Positions 22,963 to 32,273 of a stretch of 64,000 nt of DNA are shown piece after piece; the stretch's first letter is position 1, and every line of letters starts with the position of its first letter. This stretch comes from JACPPO01 sp965262505. Its GTDB lineage: Bacteria > Acidobacteriota > Vicinamibacteria > Vicinamibacterales > UBA2999. The position numbers were made by a program, and so were the translations under genes. Below the pieces are notes generated by a model. That model saw nothing but the letters and a program-made list of their open reading frames with translations. It was not told where the DNA came from and ran no database searches. The stretch covers positions 2,790,001 to 2,854,000 of the forward strand of contig CBDHFM010000030.1 in the NCBI GenBank assembly GCA_965262505.1, written 5' to 3'.

Positions 22963-24163
22963 AGTGATTCTCGATGAAGCCGCCAGGCGGTAGGCCGCTG
23001 GGCACCTGCGCCGGGATCGTGCGGTCGAAGTTCGTGTCAGTCAGCGCCTCGAGAAACGCGACGATGTCCTGCATCTCCCGGTCGCTCATGTTGTCGACCC
23101 GCCTGAAGCTCCCGGAGAGGCGCGCGACACCGTCGCCGCGCTGTCCGCGTCTGTCGTTCAACACGTTCGGGTTCTCGGAACGGCCGTTGTCGTAGAAGCG
23201 GAGCACGTCTTCGAGCGTGGCGAGCGTGCCGTTGTGCATGTAGGGGGCGGTCAGGGCGACATTGCGCAGCGTGGGTGTGCGGAAGCGAAACCGTCCATCA
23301 CCCGCGTCGGGTTCCGCGAGCTGCGGGTGCTCAGGGACCCCCTCCGCCTCGAGATCGAAGTCCGAGAACATCGGACCCTCGTGACAGCGCTCACAGCCGA
23401 CGTCGTCAAACGTCTCGAACCCACGCCGCTGTTGCGGCGTCAGGGCGTTGGCGTCTCCTGCGCGAAAACGATCGAACGGGCTGCCCATCGCGACAAGCGT
23501 CCGCTCGAATGCCGCAATGGCCTGCCCGAGGCGCGGGGCGTCGATCCGTGTACCCGTTCCGTACGCGTCCTGGAACAGCGTCACGTATTCGGGCACTGCC
23601 CGAAGCCGCTCCACGACGATGTCAACGGCGTCGGCTTCCGCGTAGGCTGTCCCCCGCATCTCCTCCATCGCCTTGAGCGGTTCGAGCGCCTGCGTCTCGA
23701 GGCTCCTGACGCGGCTGTCCCAGAACATCGGCGCCCTCGCCGGGTCCACCGACGCGATAGTGTCGCCGCCGCCCCCACGCCGCCGCCGGCGGTCGTCCAG
23801 CCCGTTGAACGCCGTGTTGAGGATCGTCGGGGAGTTGCGTTTCACGACCGGGATTCGGCCGTCCGACACGTCGACGCGCGCCGGTCCCAGCCCGACGGCC
23901 CCCGCCCCGAGCGAGAGGGCGCGACCATCGGCGTACGCAAAGTCGGGATGGTGGCAGGTCGCGCAGGCGACGTCACGGTGCCCAGACAGCAGTGGATCCC
24001 AGAAGAGGAGGCGCCCAAGCTTCTCCTCGGCTGTCTCCGCCCCTGTTGCTGCACTCTGCTCGGCGGCCCGGTTGTCCTGGGCCGCGAGCGAGTCGTTGAG
24101 CCAGATGGCACTAGCTGCGAACACGAGGACGCAGATACTCGGAAGCACGATGCGCATCGCCAT
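22961..24163 (-). CDS. MauG/cytochrome c peroxidase-family dihaem protein
   Basis: 400 residues with a signal peptide (VLPSICVLVFAASAIW). Two haem c sites: CATCH at 67-71 and CERCH near 256-260; the MHNG motif (PYMHNGTLATLEDVLRFY) and PTLRNVALTAPY are family hallmarks. It probably acts in the periplasm as a peroxidase or a MauG-like oxidising enzyme. ATG at 24163 has GGGAGGAACC upstream; a longer frame to 24271 has no better start. The C-terminus (GLPPGGFIENH) ends exactly at the family A element, so a few native residues may have been lost. An insert rich in Arg and Gly (DDRRRRRGGGGD) at about residue 130 is unusual. Confidence 0.88.
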   Translation of the reverse strand: MAMRIVLPSICVLVFAASAIWLNDSLAAQDNRAAEQSAATGAETAEEKLGRLLFWDPLLSGHRDVACATCHHPDFAYADGRALSLGAGAVGLGPARVDVSDGRIPVVKRNSPTILNTAFNGLDDRRRRRGGGGDTIASVDPARAPMFWDSRVRSLETQALEPLKAMEEMRGTAYAEADAVDIVVERLRAVPEYVTLFQDAYGTGTRIDAPRLGQAIAAFERTLVAMGSPFDRFRAGDANALTPQQRRGFETFDDVGCERCHEGPMFSDFDLEAEGVPEHPQLAEPDAGDGRFRFRTPTLRNVALTAPYMHNGTLATLEDVLRFYDNGRSENPNVLNDRRGQRGDGVARLSGSFRRVDNMSDREMQDIVAFLEALTDTNFDRTIPAQVPSGLPPGGFIENH

Positions 24164-24299
24164 GGACTGGTTCCTCCCACCCGGACCACGGGCGTCCGGA
24201 ATGTACAGGTCTGACGCCGGTCGCGCAAGTATCGCACAGGTGATAACGGTTCCTGCCCGCGTGTTTTTCACAAGTACGCTTCAATTACCATTCCAGGGG

Positions 24300-25607
24300 A
24301 TGAAAGACGCGATCGAACCACCCAGCCCAGGGCACGCGCCTGCCCGGAAGTTCGCTGCCCTGCGGGTTCCTCCCTATCGCCGATACTTCGTGACCAACCT
24401 GCTGTCGATGACGGCCGATAACATCGAGCACGTCATCAGCTACTGGGTCATATTCCAGGCGTTCCATTCGCCGGCACTGGCCGGGTTCGCCGTCATCAGT
24501 CACTGGGTGCCGTTTCTACTGTTCTCGCTTCACGCCGGCGCGCTGGCCGATCGCTACGACTGCCGCAAACTCATTCAGATCTCCCAGGGATTGTTCATGC
24601 TGGCGTCGCTCGCGTGGGGGGTGCTCTTCCTCACCGGCACACTCCAGATGTGGCACGCGATCGTCATTCTGCTCGTTCACGGGGCGGCCGGTGTCGTCGG
24701 CGCGCCGGCCTCGCAGCTCATGATCCACGACATGGTGCCGCGAGAAGAGCTGGCGAGCGCGATTCGGCTCAACGCCACCAGCCGCTATCTCGCGATTCTC
24801 CTGGGGCCGGCGGTGGGCGGCGGTCTCATGCTGCTGCTCGGACCCGCGTGGGGTTTGCTGACGAACGTCCTGGTCTTCCTGCCGTTCAGTATCTTCGTGG
24901 GGCGGGTCCCGTATACCGGTCATGCTGACGGGCCGGGGAGGGAGGGTTCGTCCGGCGTCACCGAGATCGCCGGCGCCTTCATGAACGCGCGCCTGGAACC
25001 GCGGATCATGACGATGATCGCCCTCGCCGGCGCCTCGTCGTTCTTCGTCGGCAACGCGTTTCAGGCGCAGATGCCGGAGTTCGCCCAGCTCCTCGGCGCG
25101 AACGACACGGGGGGGCGCTACAGCGTGCTGCTCGCCGCCAATGCGGCAGGCGCCATCCTTGGAGTTCTGTTGCTCGAAGGCGCCAACATCCTGCGGCCGA
25201 GTGTTCGAACGGCCATCGTCTGCGCCGGTCTCTGGGGGGTCACGATGGGCCTGTTTCCGATGGCGCAGACCTATCAGACGGCGGTCGCGCTGCTCGTGCT
25301 GGCGGGGGTGTTCAGCATCACGTTCACCTCGATGGCCCAGACGGTCGTGCAGGTGCTGGCGCCTGCGGGTCGGCGCGGGGCTGTGGTCGGTCTTTTCAAT
25401 ACCGCCATGCTGGGCCTGCGCGCCGGCAGCGGTCTCACGGTGGGTGTCCTGGGCACGTTCATCGGCATTCGGCTGTCACTCGAGCTGTCGTCGCTGATGG
25501 TCGTGCTCACGGCCATCGCGCTCTTCGGGCTCGACGCGCGTGCTCGGAGAGGCCGGGACAGGAGGGCGAGGGGTTTAGCCTCGCCGGGCGTCACAGCAGC
25601 GCCTTGA
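24300..25607 (+). CDS. MFS transporter, EntS-like (MFS_3)
   Basis: 435 residues with about 12 transmembrane helices. YRRYFVTNLLSMTADNIEHVISYW at the first helix and GALADRYDCRKLIQISQ in the 2-3 loop (the MFS G-x3-D-R motif) place it in the EntS/MFS_3 group, which exports siderophores or small hydrophobic compounds. Substrate unknown. The ATG at 24300 has an AGGGG directly abutting it, which is close for a ribosome site; an initiation codon further down is possible. Its end overlaps the convergent TlpA gene by 17 bp. Confidence 0.85.
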   Translation: MKDAIEPPSPGHAPARKFAALRVPPYRRYFVTNLLSMTADNIEHVISYWVIFQAFHSPALAGFAVISHWVPFLLFSLHAGALADRYDCRKLIQISQGLFMLASLAWGVLFLTGTLQMWHAIVILLVHGAAGVVGAPASQLMIHDMVPREELASAIRLNATSRYLAILLGPAVGGGLMLLLGPAWGLLTNVLVFLPFSIFVGRVPYTGHADGPGREGSSGVTEIAGAFMNARLEPRIMTMIALAGASSFFVGNAFQAQMPEFAQLLGANDTGGRYSVLLAANAAGAILGVLLLEGANILRPSVRTAIVCAGLWGVTMGLFPMAQTYQTAVALLVLAGVFSITFTSMAQTVVQVLAPAGRRGAVVGLFNTAMLGLRAGSGLTVGVLGTFIGIRLSLELSSLMVVLTAIALFGLDARARRGRDRRARGLASPGVTAAP

Positions 25608-26142
25608 TCGCCGCTTCGAACGTTGCTTTGTCGGTGAGTCCGGTGTGACTGCTGCACACCCTGCCGTCCCGGCCGATGATGACCGTCGTGGGCAAGCCGG
25701 CCATTGGGCCGAATGCCTCCAGCACGTCCTCGTGCCCTTCTCCGATCAGGACGGGGTAGTTCATGTTCATCTGCTTCACGTACTGCGTGAGCAAGGGCAG
25801 TGGGTCCTCGACGTCGAACCCGAGCACCTGGAGCCCCCGTTCGCGGTACGTATCGTAGAACTCGATGAAGTAGGGAATCTCAACTTTGCACGGGCCGCAC
25901 CAGGTCGCCCAGAAATCAAGCAGAATCACCTTCCCCTCGTACGCGCTCAGGGTGACGTCGTTCCCGTTCAGGTCCTTGAGCGTGAAGTTCAGATTCGCGA
26001 TCTTCCCGTCCGGCTCACACACGGCAGCCAGGGCCGCCTGCCCGTGTACCGGCGCGGCGGCGACCGCCAGCAGGACCACGCCCATGGTGACTCGTGTCCA
26101 ACACCGTGACATCCAACGCCGCGACATCCAAGACTGTGACAT
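25591..26142 (-). CDS. TlpA/ResA-like thiol-disulfide protein
   Basis: 183 residues. The start at 26142 has GGGGGAG 5 nt upstream; it lies in a 15-bp tandem repeat giving MSQSW-MSRRW-MSRCW, then a signal peptide (GVVLLAVAAAPVHGQA). Thioredoxin fold with WCGPC (C82, C85), FTLKDLNGNDVTLSAYEGKV and the cis-Pro loop GLPTTVIIGRDGRV. Located next to, and divergent from, a DsbD homologue which would supply electrons across the membrane; a role in periplasmic disulfide reduction or cytochrome maturation is likely. Confidence 0.88.
   Translation of the reverse strand: MSQSWMSRRWMSRCWTRVTMGVVLLAVAAAPVHGQAALAAVCEPDGKIANLNFTLKDLNGNDVTLSAYEGKVILLDFWATWCGPCKVEIPYFIEFYDTYRERGLQVLGFDVEDPLPLLTQYVKQMNMNYPVLIGEGHEDVLEAFGPMAGLPTTVIIGRDGRVCSSHTGLTDKATFEAAIKALL
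26110..26142 (-). repeat. 15-bp tandem repeat over the tlpA-like start
   Basis: Three units each containing GACATCCA on the plus strand, spaced 15 bp. Every unit contributes an in-frame ATG (26112, 26127, 26142) followed by TCN, giving three candidate starts; only the outermost has a good Shine-Dalgarno sequence. Confidence 0.7.
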
Positions 26143-26319
26143 CCAGCTCCCCCTACTCGGTGCCACGCTCCGTATGCACCTACTACAACTGTAACCCATG
26201 GCCCGGGTGTTCGGCCTGTCAAGTGGCCAGGCTGTGTGACGTGCCTCACAGCCAGGGACCTGCCGGCGTCGCCGGGCTTGGAGTATCGGGCCCTTCCTGC
26301 GTAAACTAGCGTACACGTG

Positions 26320-28107
26320 ATGCACGTCCCTGTTGGCATTCGATTCGTCTGCCTCGCGTTCGGATTCGCCGTTGCGATGGGAGGATCGTCGGCGCAGGCG
26401 CAACTGCTGGGGCCTCCGCCCGCGGAGGTCACGCCCCTGGTCGCCGCTGATGGCGTACAGCCGGGGACCGGCGTGCGTGCGGCGATTCGGGTACGCCTTC
26501 CCGACGGCCTTCACACCAACGCCAATAAACTGCGCGATCCGTCGCTCATCCCGATCGTGCTGTCAATCGATGCGCCCGCCGGCGTCTCGGTCGAGGAAAT
26601 CGTCTATCCGGAGGCGACTGATCTCGTGCAGCAAGGCGTGGACGAGCCGCTGGCCGTCTACGAGCAGGAATTTGTGATCGGCGTGCAGCTGAACGCCGCG
26701 AGCGATGTGCAGCCTGGCGAGATCATTGTTCCGGCGAGCCTCCGCTACCAGGCGTGCGACGAACGCCTCTGTTACATCCCTGCGACGGTGGCCACCGGCT
26801 GGACGCTGGAGATCGTGTCCCCGGGCGAGGCGGTGACTGCGCGCGATCCGGATGTGTTCGCCGGCATAGCGTTCGGGACGGGTGAGGCGCCGCCCGTGCC
26901 TGCGGCGGTCAACGCAGGGCCGGTGGAGGTGACGACGACGGGGGACCCGCTCGCCCTCATCGATCAGTTCACACTGCTCGGCGGGACCGGCGGTTACCTT
27001 GGCCGCGAGGACTTCCTCGGTTTCATCTCGGATGCCGAATCGGGCGTGGCGCAAGAGGGGTGGTTCGAGGGCCGCGGGTTGTTTGCCATCCTGTTCATCG
27101 TGCTCATTGGCGGGTTGGCTCTCAACCTGACGCCGTGTGTGCTGCCGATGATTCCGATCAACCTCGCGATCATCGGCGCCGGCGCCCAGGGTGGCTCGCA
27201 TCGCCGCGGATTCCTGCTGGGGAGCGCCTACGGGGCGGCGATGGCGCTCGTGTACGGTGCGCTCGGCCTCGTCGTGATTCTCACCGCCGGCACGTTCGGG
27301 ACCATCAACGCGTCACCCTGGTTCAACGTGGCCATCGCCGGGATTTTCGTGGCCCTCGCGCTGGCGATGTTCGATGTGATCACGATCGACTTCTCGCGGT
27401 GGTCGACGCGCTTCAATGTGGGCAACAAGGGTCGTGGGACGTTCTTCGTCGCGTTTGGCATGGGCGCCGTGGCGGCGTTACTCGCGGGGGCGTGCGTCGC
27501 GCCGGTCGTCATCCAGGTGGTGCTGTTCTCGAGCAGCCTGTACGCGGCGGGCACGACGGCGGCGTTGGCGTTGCCCTTCCTCCTCGGTATCGGAATGGCC
27601 CTGCCATGGCCTGTCGCCGGCGCGGGTATCAGAGCGATCCCGAAGCCGGGCGCCTGGATGGTGCACGTGAAGCACGCGTTCGGGGTCCTGATTCTCGGGA
27701 CGGCGGTGTACTACGGCTACCTCGGCTACACATTGTTTGCGGATCGCTGGGTCGACGCGTCCGAGGTAGCGGCGAGCGTAGAACAGAAGCTGAAAGAAGG
27801 CTGGCATGCCTCCCTCGCCGAGGGGCTCGCGGTGGCGCAGCGCGAACAGAAGCCGGTGCTCGTCGACCTCTGGGCGACCTGGTGCAAGAACTGCCTGACC
27901 ATGGACAGGACGACGCTTGCCGATCCGGCCGTCGTCGCCGCGCTTGGAGACTACGTGCGGGTCAAGTTCCAGGCGGAGGACCCGGCCGAGCCGACCGTGA
28001 AGGAAGTCATGCAGCGCTTCGGGGCCATCGGCCTCCCGACCTACGTCATCCTCGAGCCGAACACGCTGCGTCAGCCGCCCCCCCCAGGATCGACGGCTGA
28101 AGGCTAG
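26320..28107 (+). CDS. dsbD: Protein-disulfide reductase DsbD family (full three-domain)
   Basis: 595 residues. Signal peptide to about 28; N-terminal alpha domain with the CDERLCYIP cysteine pair near 147-152; an eight-helix membrane domain with NLTPCVLPMIPIN and a second cysteine in LAGACVAPVVIQVV; and a C-terminal thioredoxin domain with WCKNC (C522, C525). Moves reductant from cytosolic thioredoxin to periplasmic proteins such as the divergently encoded TlpA and possibly the selenoprotein near 9 kb. GTG at 26317 is an equivalent start. The last few residues are proline-rich, and its TAG stop shares bases with the stop of the convergent coiled-coil gene. Confidence 0.9.
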   Translation: MHVPVGIRFVCLAFGFAVAMGGSSAQAQLLGPPPAEVTPLVAADGVQPGTGVRAAIRVRLPDGLHTNANKLRDPSLIPIVLSIDAPAGVSVEEIVYPEATDLVQQGVDEPLAVYEQEFVIGVQLNAASDVQPGEIIVPASLRYQACDERLCYIPATVATGWTLEIVSPGEAVTARDPDVFAGIAFGTGEAPPVPAAVNAGPVEVTTTGDPLALIDQFTLLGGTGGYLGREDFLGFISDAESGVAQEGWFEGRGLFAILFIVLIGGLALNLTPCVLPMIPINLAIIGAGAQGGSHRRGFLLGSAYGAAMALVYGALGLVVILTAGTFGTINASPWFNVAIAGIFVALALAMFDVITIDFSRWSTRFNVGNKGRGTFFVAFGMGAVAALLAGACVAPVVIQVVLFSSSLYAAGTTAALALPFLLGIGMALPWPVAGAGIRAIPKPGAWMVHVKHAFGVLILGTAVYYGYLGYTLFADRWVDASEVAASVEQKLKEGWHASLAEGLAVAQREQKPVLVDLWATWCKNCLTMDRTTLADPAVVAALGDYVRVKFQAEDPAEPTVKEVMQRFGAIGLPTYVILEPNTLRQPPPPGSTAEG

Positions 28108-30830
28108 GCGGTCGCCGACTTACGCGGGAGGTCGGCCTTCACGGTTTTCGTCCGAAGCTGCTTGATGCTCTGCTCCATGCGTTCGGCTAGTTCGCGCTCA
28201 TGCTTCAGCGTCTGGAGCGTGTTCTGGGCCTCCTGCATGGTGAAGTCGACGCGGGCGAGTTTCTCGGTCAGCTGATCGATGATGAATTTCTGCTCGCCGA
28301 GTGTTTCGAGATTCACGCTCACGTCCTCGAGCAGGTTCGAGATGAGATTCGTTTTCGCCTGAACCTCGTCCACCGTCTTCTGTCGCCCTTCGATGGCGGC
28401 GATCTTCTCCTCCGTCTCCCGCGCTGTGGTCCGAAGATCGTTGATCTGACTCCGGACGGCAGCCACCTCGTCCCGGTGGTCTGTCACGAACTGCAGGTCT
28501 GCCCGGCTGCGCGCGCTGATCTCGTGGACGCTGTCCACTTCGCTCTTGACGGCTCCCACCACCGCCTGCCGTTCGACAATGCCCTTGATCGTCTGATCGA
28601 GGGCGCCGGCTTTGTCTGACAGCTCGGCCATCTTCGCTTCGACGAGCGCGACCTTCTTTTCCGAGAATGCGAGCTGGCCCCGCCGCTGTTCGATCTGCTT
28701 GTACATCGTGTCGGTGCGCTTGATCTGATCCTCGGTCGTCCCGGCCTGCGCCGCCGCGTCCCGCTGGTGTGTTTGGATGCGAGCGAGTTCTGAAATCAAC
28801 TCGTCCTTGATGGCGGCGGCACGGGTCAGTTCGTCGTTCAGCGCCTGGGTCTGTTTCATTCGCTCGCTGGTCTCGCCGGCCAGCGCGCGGCTCGTTTCGA
28901 CGCATTCCGCCAGTCGCGCCTCCTGCTCGCGCAGGACAGTCTCGTCTTGCTGGACCTCCTTGACGCTGCTTTGAGCCGCCTCGATGCGCGCCTCGAGGGC
29001 GGACATGCGATTGGTGACGGGGAGAAGCTTTCGCTGCCGCGCCGCGACCGCCTCGATCTTCTGCTGCGCGTCGAGGGTCTGCGCGAGAACGGAGTCGCAG
29101 TGGCTCTTCAGGGTGTCGAGCTCGGAGCGGCGGGCGAGTTGCTCGGCCAGCTTGCCGTCCACCTCGGCAGTGAGCGTATGCAGGCTGTCGAGCCGGGTCT
29201 CCAGCTTGTCGACAGACTGCGTCCGGGCGGAAAGCCGACCCATCTGGGCGTCCAGCTCGCCGGCCAGTTCACCCAGCCGGGCCGTCTGCTTCATCCCCTC
29301 ATCGGCCAGCGCCAGCTTTCCATTGATCGCGTTCAGCGTGGCGTCGAGCTGCGGCGTGCGGAGCATGAGCGCCGTCATGCGCTCGCTGAAAGCTTCGAGT
29401 GCATCGCGGTCGGCTGCCAGTTTGTCGCCAAGCTGGGCGACCTCGGCGTGGGACTTGTGGAACGCCTGGATGTCCCCGCGGAGAGTCTCGAGCTCCTGTC
29501 GCCCTTGCTTCAGCGTTTCCTGCTGCAGCGCCGTGCGTTTCGAAAGCTCTTCGACCTGCGCGAGACGGTCCTCCAGCATGTCGAGTCCGGCCTGTTTCTT
29601 CGCCAGTTCGTCTGCCTGCACGGATAGTCCCTGGAAGTTCTGGTTCAGGACATCAGCCTTCTGGTGCAGCTGGGAGAGATTTCGCTCCTTGACGCCGAGC
29701 GCCTCCATGCGGGCTTCGGCTTCCTTGACCGAGCCCTGCAGCGCGCGCAGCCGCAGGTCGAGCGCTTCGAACTCCTTCTTCTCGAGCGCGACTCGTTCGA
29801 GGGACGCGCGCATGCTATCCACGAGCACCCGCCCATCCTTCTCAAACCGCGCTGATTCGCGCGCCATGTCGTCGCGGGCCTTTGTCACGCCTTCGACCGT
29901 GGCGTTGGTCTGCTGGACCAGTGTCTCAACGCGGCCGATTGTCTCCTCGCTGCTGTGGGCCTCCTTCACGCTTTCGTTCAGCTGGTTGATCTGGACGTCC
30001 ATGTTCCAGACCATTTCGTTCAGTCGGTTGGCTTCGACGACGGCCCGTTCCACCGTGGACTTCTGGCTCTCGAGAGCCTTGGCCTTCTGTGAGACATGCT
30101 CGGCCAGGGCGTTGAGGCCGGCAAGCTTCTCCTCGGTCGTCTTGCTCAGCTCCTGGAGCTGCATCATCGGACCGAGTTTCCGCTCCAGTTCCTTGACCGA
30201 CTCCGCAGCGGCGACGGAATCCTCGCGCACTTCCTTGGATACGTCGCGCAGCCGCGCGTAGTCCTGCGACAGATGGCCGGCGGTACCGCGGACCTGGTCG
30301 AGCTCCGCCTTGACCACCGCGGCGTGGTCGATCGTGTTCTTGATCTCGCCCTGCGTCTTGCGCAGCTCGGTCCGGACCTCCTCCAGGGTGGCCTGCTCTT
30401 GCTTGAGCGTATCGAGGCCTGCCTGGGTCTGGAGCATCTGCGACGAGAGGTGCTGGACGGACTGTCGGTGCTTCTGTAGATCACTGCCGGGAGCCACCAA
30501 GCCCTCCGCCGCCTGCTGTGCCTTTGCCGCCGTCGCCAGCAGCGCCTGGATCCGCGCATCGATCTCCGCAAACTTCCGGGTTCGTTCTTCGAGGCCGGCG
30601 ACGCGCTTGTCGACGTCAGCAATCTTTCCGCCCGTCGCGACCGTCTTCTCGTCGAACTGCTCGAGCGTCTTGCCAACCTGTGACAGCTTCGAACCGCGCA
30701 GGGCGATCTGCGCGAGCATGGCGCTGAGGGAGCTCCGCTCTTCCTTCGCCTGAAGGATCAAGGCTTCGAAATCCTCGGCCTGCTTCGCCGTCCTGCTACT
30801 GCCCGTCAAATTCTTGAGTGCATCGAGCAT
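28104..30830 (-). CDS. Large coiled-coil protein
   Basis: 908 residues, almost entirely heptad-patterned alpha-helix from about residue 15 to 895 (for example LEQFDEKTVATGGKIADVDK, LRKTQGEIKNTIDHAAVVKA), with very few prolines and no transmembrane segment, ATPase or signal peptide. The pattern is like the SMC/tropomyosin-type rods but without SMC head domains. Such long soluble rods often serve as cytoskeletal or chromosome/cell-envelope scaffold proteins; nothing here proves which. The ATG at 30830 has AAGGTCGATC upstream. A basic tail (RTKTVKADLPRKSATA) ends the protein. It is conserved across related acidobacteria only as a hypothetical family as far as can be judged from memory. Confidence 0.8.
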   Translation of the reverse strand: MLDALKNLTGSSRTAKQAEDFEALILQAKEERSSLSAMLAQIALRGSKLSQVGKTLEQFDEKTVATGGKIADVDKRVAGLEERTRKFAEIDARIQALLATAAKAQQAAEGLVAPGSDLQKHRQSVQHLSSQMLQTQAGLDTLKQEQATLEEVRTELRKTQGEIKNTIDHAAVVKAELDQVRGTAGHLSQDYARLRDVSKEVREDSVAAAESVKELERKLGPMMQLQELSKTTEEKLAGLNALAEHVSQKAKALESQKSTVERAVVEANRLNEMVWNMDVQINQLNESVKEAHSSEETIGRVETLVQQTNATVEGVTKARDDMARESARFEKDGRVLVDSMRASLERVALEKKEFEALDLRLRALQGSVKEAEARMEALGVKERNLSQLHQKADVLNQNFQGLSVQADELAKKQAGLDMLEDRLAQVEELSKRTALQQETLKQGRQELETLRGDIQAFHKSHAEVAQLGDKLAADRDALEAFSERMTALMLRTPQLDATLNAINGKLALADEGMKQTARLGELAGELDAQMGRLSARTQSVDKLETRLDSLHTLTAEVDGKLAEQLARRSELDTLKSHCDSVLAQTLDAQQKIEAVAARQRKLLPVTNRMSALEARIEAAQSSVKEVQQDETVLREQEARLAECVETSRALAGETSERMKQTQALNDELTRAAAIKDELISELARIQTHQRDAAAQAGTTEDQIKRTDTMYKQIEQRRGQLAFSEKKVALVEAKMAELSDKAGALDQTIKGIVERQAVVGAVKSEVDSVHEISARSRADLQFVTDHRDEVAAVRSQINDLRTTARETEEKIAAIEGRQKTVDEVQAKTNLISNLLEDVSVNLETLGEQKFIIDQLTEKLARVDFTMQEAQNTLQTLKHERELAERMEQSIKQLRTKTVKADLPRKSATA

Positions 30831-31039
30831 GATCGACCTTCCTAAGTGACACAAATGAAAGCGCTAGGGCGCTTTTACCGGCGAAAGAATACCGGGATAG
30901 GCGCAAACACTCAAGCACTGTATCGGGCCCTGCCAAGCGGTGCGATATCGGCATTGACGGTTGCCGGGCGATGCGGCAGGATATGCTCGGTCTTGGAGTA
31001 GGTGGCGGCCACGAAGACGTTTGAGAGGTAAAAGACCCC

Positions 31040-31462
31040 ATGATGCTGAAATTCTTTGGAAAGTATCGCGAGTTTGTTCCGCTTGTGCTCAGGCTCATGC
31101 TTGGGATGACCCTGTTCTTCTCTCACGGCCTGCCGAAGATCACGGCGCCGGACAGGTGGGAGCGCGAAGGAGAGGCGATGGCGAACCTCGGCATCACCTT
31201 CGCGCCGGTATTCTGGGGCTTTATGGCGGGGGCGACTGAAACGCTGGCGGGCCTCCTGTTCATCATCGGCCTCGCCGTCCGGCCCTCGGCCTTGGTCATG
31301 GTGTGGGTTATGTTCGTGGTGTCCGTCAACAACCTCGCGAACGCGGGAAATCTCACAGGCGGACGCGCGCACGGGGTGGACTTCGCGGCCGGGGCCATCG
31401 CGCTACTGATCCTGGGAGCGGGCGCGTACAGCCTGGACCGGAAGTGGGGCCTCGAGAAGTAA
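31040..31462 (+). CDS. DoxX-family membrane protein
   Basis: 140 residues with four transmembrane helices (LVLRLMLGMTLFFSHGLPKI, FAPVFWGFMAGATETLAGLLFIIGLA, ALVMVWVMFVVSVNNL, AAGAIALLILGAGAYSLD). The G-x4-F-x-H-G-L-P-K start and ETLAGLLFIIGLAVR are DoxX hallmarks. DoxX proteins associate with superoxide-detoxifying or thiol-redox complexes in some bacteria; function here unknown. ATG at 31040 follows GAGAGGTAAAAG. Rhomboid gene follows at 34 bp on the same strand. Confidence 0.85.
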   Translation: MMLKFFGKYREFVPLVLRLMLGMTLFFSHGLPKITAPDRWEREGEAMANLGITFAPVFWGFMAGATETLAGLLFIIGLAVRPSALVMVWVMFVVSVNNLANAGNLTGGRAHGVDFAAGAIALLILGAGAYSLDRKWGLEK

Positions 31463-31496
31463 GCCCCCGAGTACGAAGCGCGGCACCTGACGCCCA

Positions 31497-32252
31497 GTGT
31501 TCCCTTATCGCGACGAGAACGAGACCCAGCGCACGCCGTACATAACCCTGGTGCTGATTGCGCTCACGTCACTGGTGTGGCTGGGCATCCAGGGTGCGGG
31601 CGCGGCGCTGCCGCTCGCGCAGTCGGTATGCGAGCTGGGCCTCATTCCGGGTGAACTGACGCTCTCCCTGCAGCCCGGCACGCCATTCGCGATCGCGGAG
31701 GGCCTGGACTGTCTCATCGACCCCGGCCGACAGAGCTCCAGCGTGGTCACATCCATGTTCCTGCATGGCTCATGGATGCACCTGCTGGGCAACATGTGGT
31801 TTCTGTGGCTCTTCGGGAACAACATCGAGGACTCGATGACCCGGCCCCGCTTCGTCGCGTTCTATCTCCTTTGCGGGCTCGCGGCCGCAATGGCGCAGGT
31901 GTGGGCCAACCCGGCCTCGCAGGTGCCGATGGTGGGCGCGTCGGGCGCCATCAGCGGAGTCATGGGGGCCTATCTCGTGCTGTTCCCCCGCGTGCGGGTC
32001 TGGACGATGGTGCCGCTTGGATTCTTCCTGCACTCGATGGCGTTGCCCGCCTGGGTGATGCTGATCTACTGGGTCTTCCTGCAGGTGGCCGGTGGCATGA
32101 CCAGCCTGGCGGCGGAACAGTCTGGCGGCGTGGCGTTCTGGGCGCACATCGGCGGCTTCCTCGCCGGAGTCGTCCTGATCAAGCTGTTCGAGCGGCGGGA
32201 TCGCGTGGCCGCGCACACGGCGCACCACTGGCGCCCACGGCGATCCCGCTAG
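31497..32252 (+). CDS. Rhomboid-family intramembrane serine protease
   Basis: 251 residues from a GTG. Six transmembrane segments; the catalytic serine S149 in GASGAISG and the histidine H217 in AHIGGFLAG are both present, with HGSWMHLLGNMWFLWLFGNN as the conserved loop-1 block. It cleaves transmembrane substrates within the membrane. The insertion between helices 1 and 2 (LPLAQSVCELGLIPGEL and following) is typical of this bacterial subgroup. Ends in a basic tail. Confidence 0.9.
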   Translation: MFPYRDENETQRTPYITLVLIALTSLVWLGIQGAGAALPLAQSVCELGLIPGELTLSLQPGTPFAIAEGLDCLIDPGRQSSSVVTSMFLHGSWMHLLGNMWFLWLFGNNIEDSMTRPRFVAFYLLCGLAAAMAQVWANPASQVPMVGASGAISGVMGAYLVLFPRVRVWTMVPLGFFLHSMALPAWVMLIYWVFLQVAGGMTSLAAEQSGGVAFWAHIGGFLAGVVLIKLFERRDRVAAHTAHHWRPRRSR

Positions 32253-32273
32253 GACCTACAGCCCACAGCCCGC

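Noticed and set aside
24300..25607. Extended start of the MFS gene at 23673
   Set aside because: The added 209 codons are antisense to the peroxidase gene and do not resemble a transporter N-terminus.
28984..30261. A 425-codon plus-strand frame opposite the coiled-coil gene
   Set aside because: Serine-rich antisense of Leu/Glu/Arg codons; no start signal or family features.
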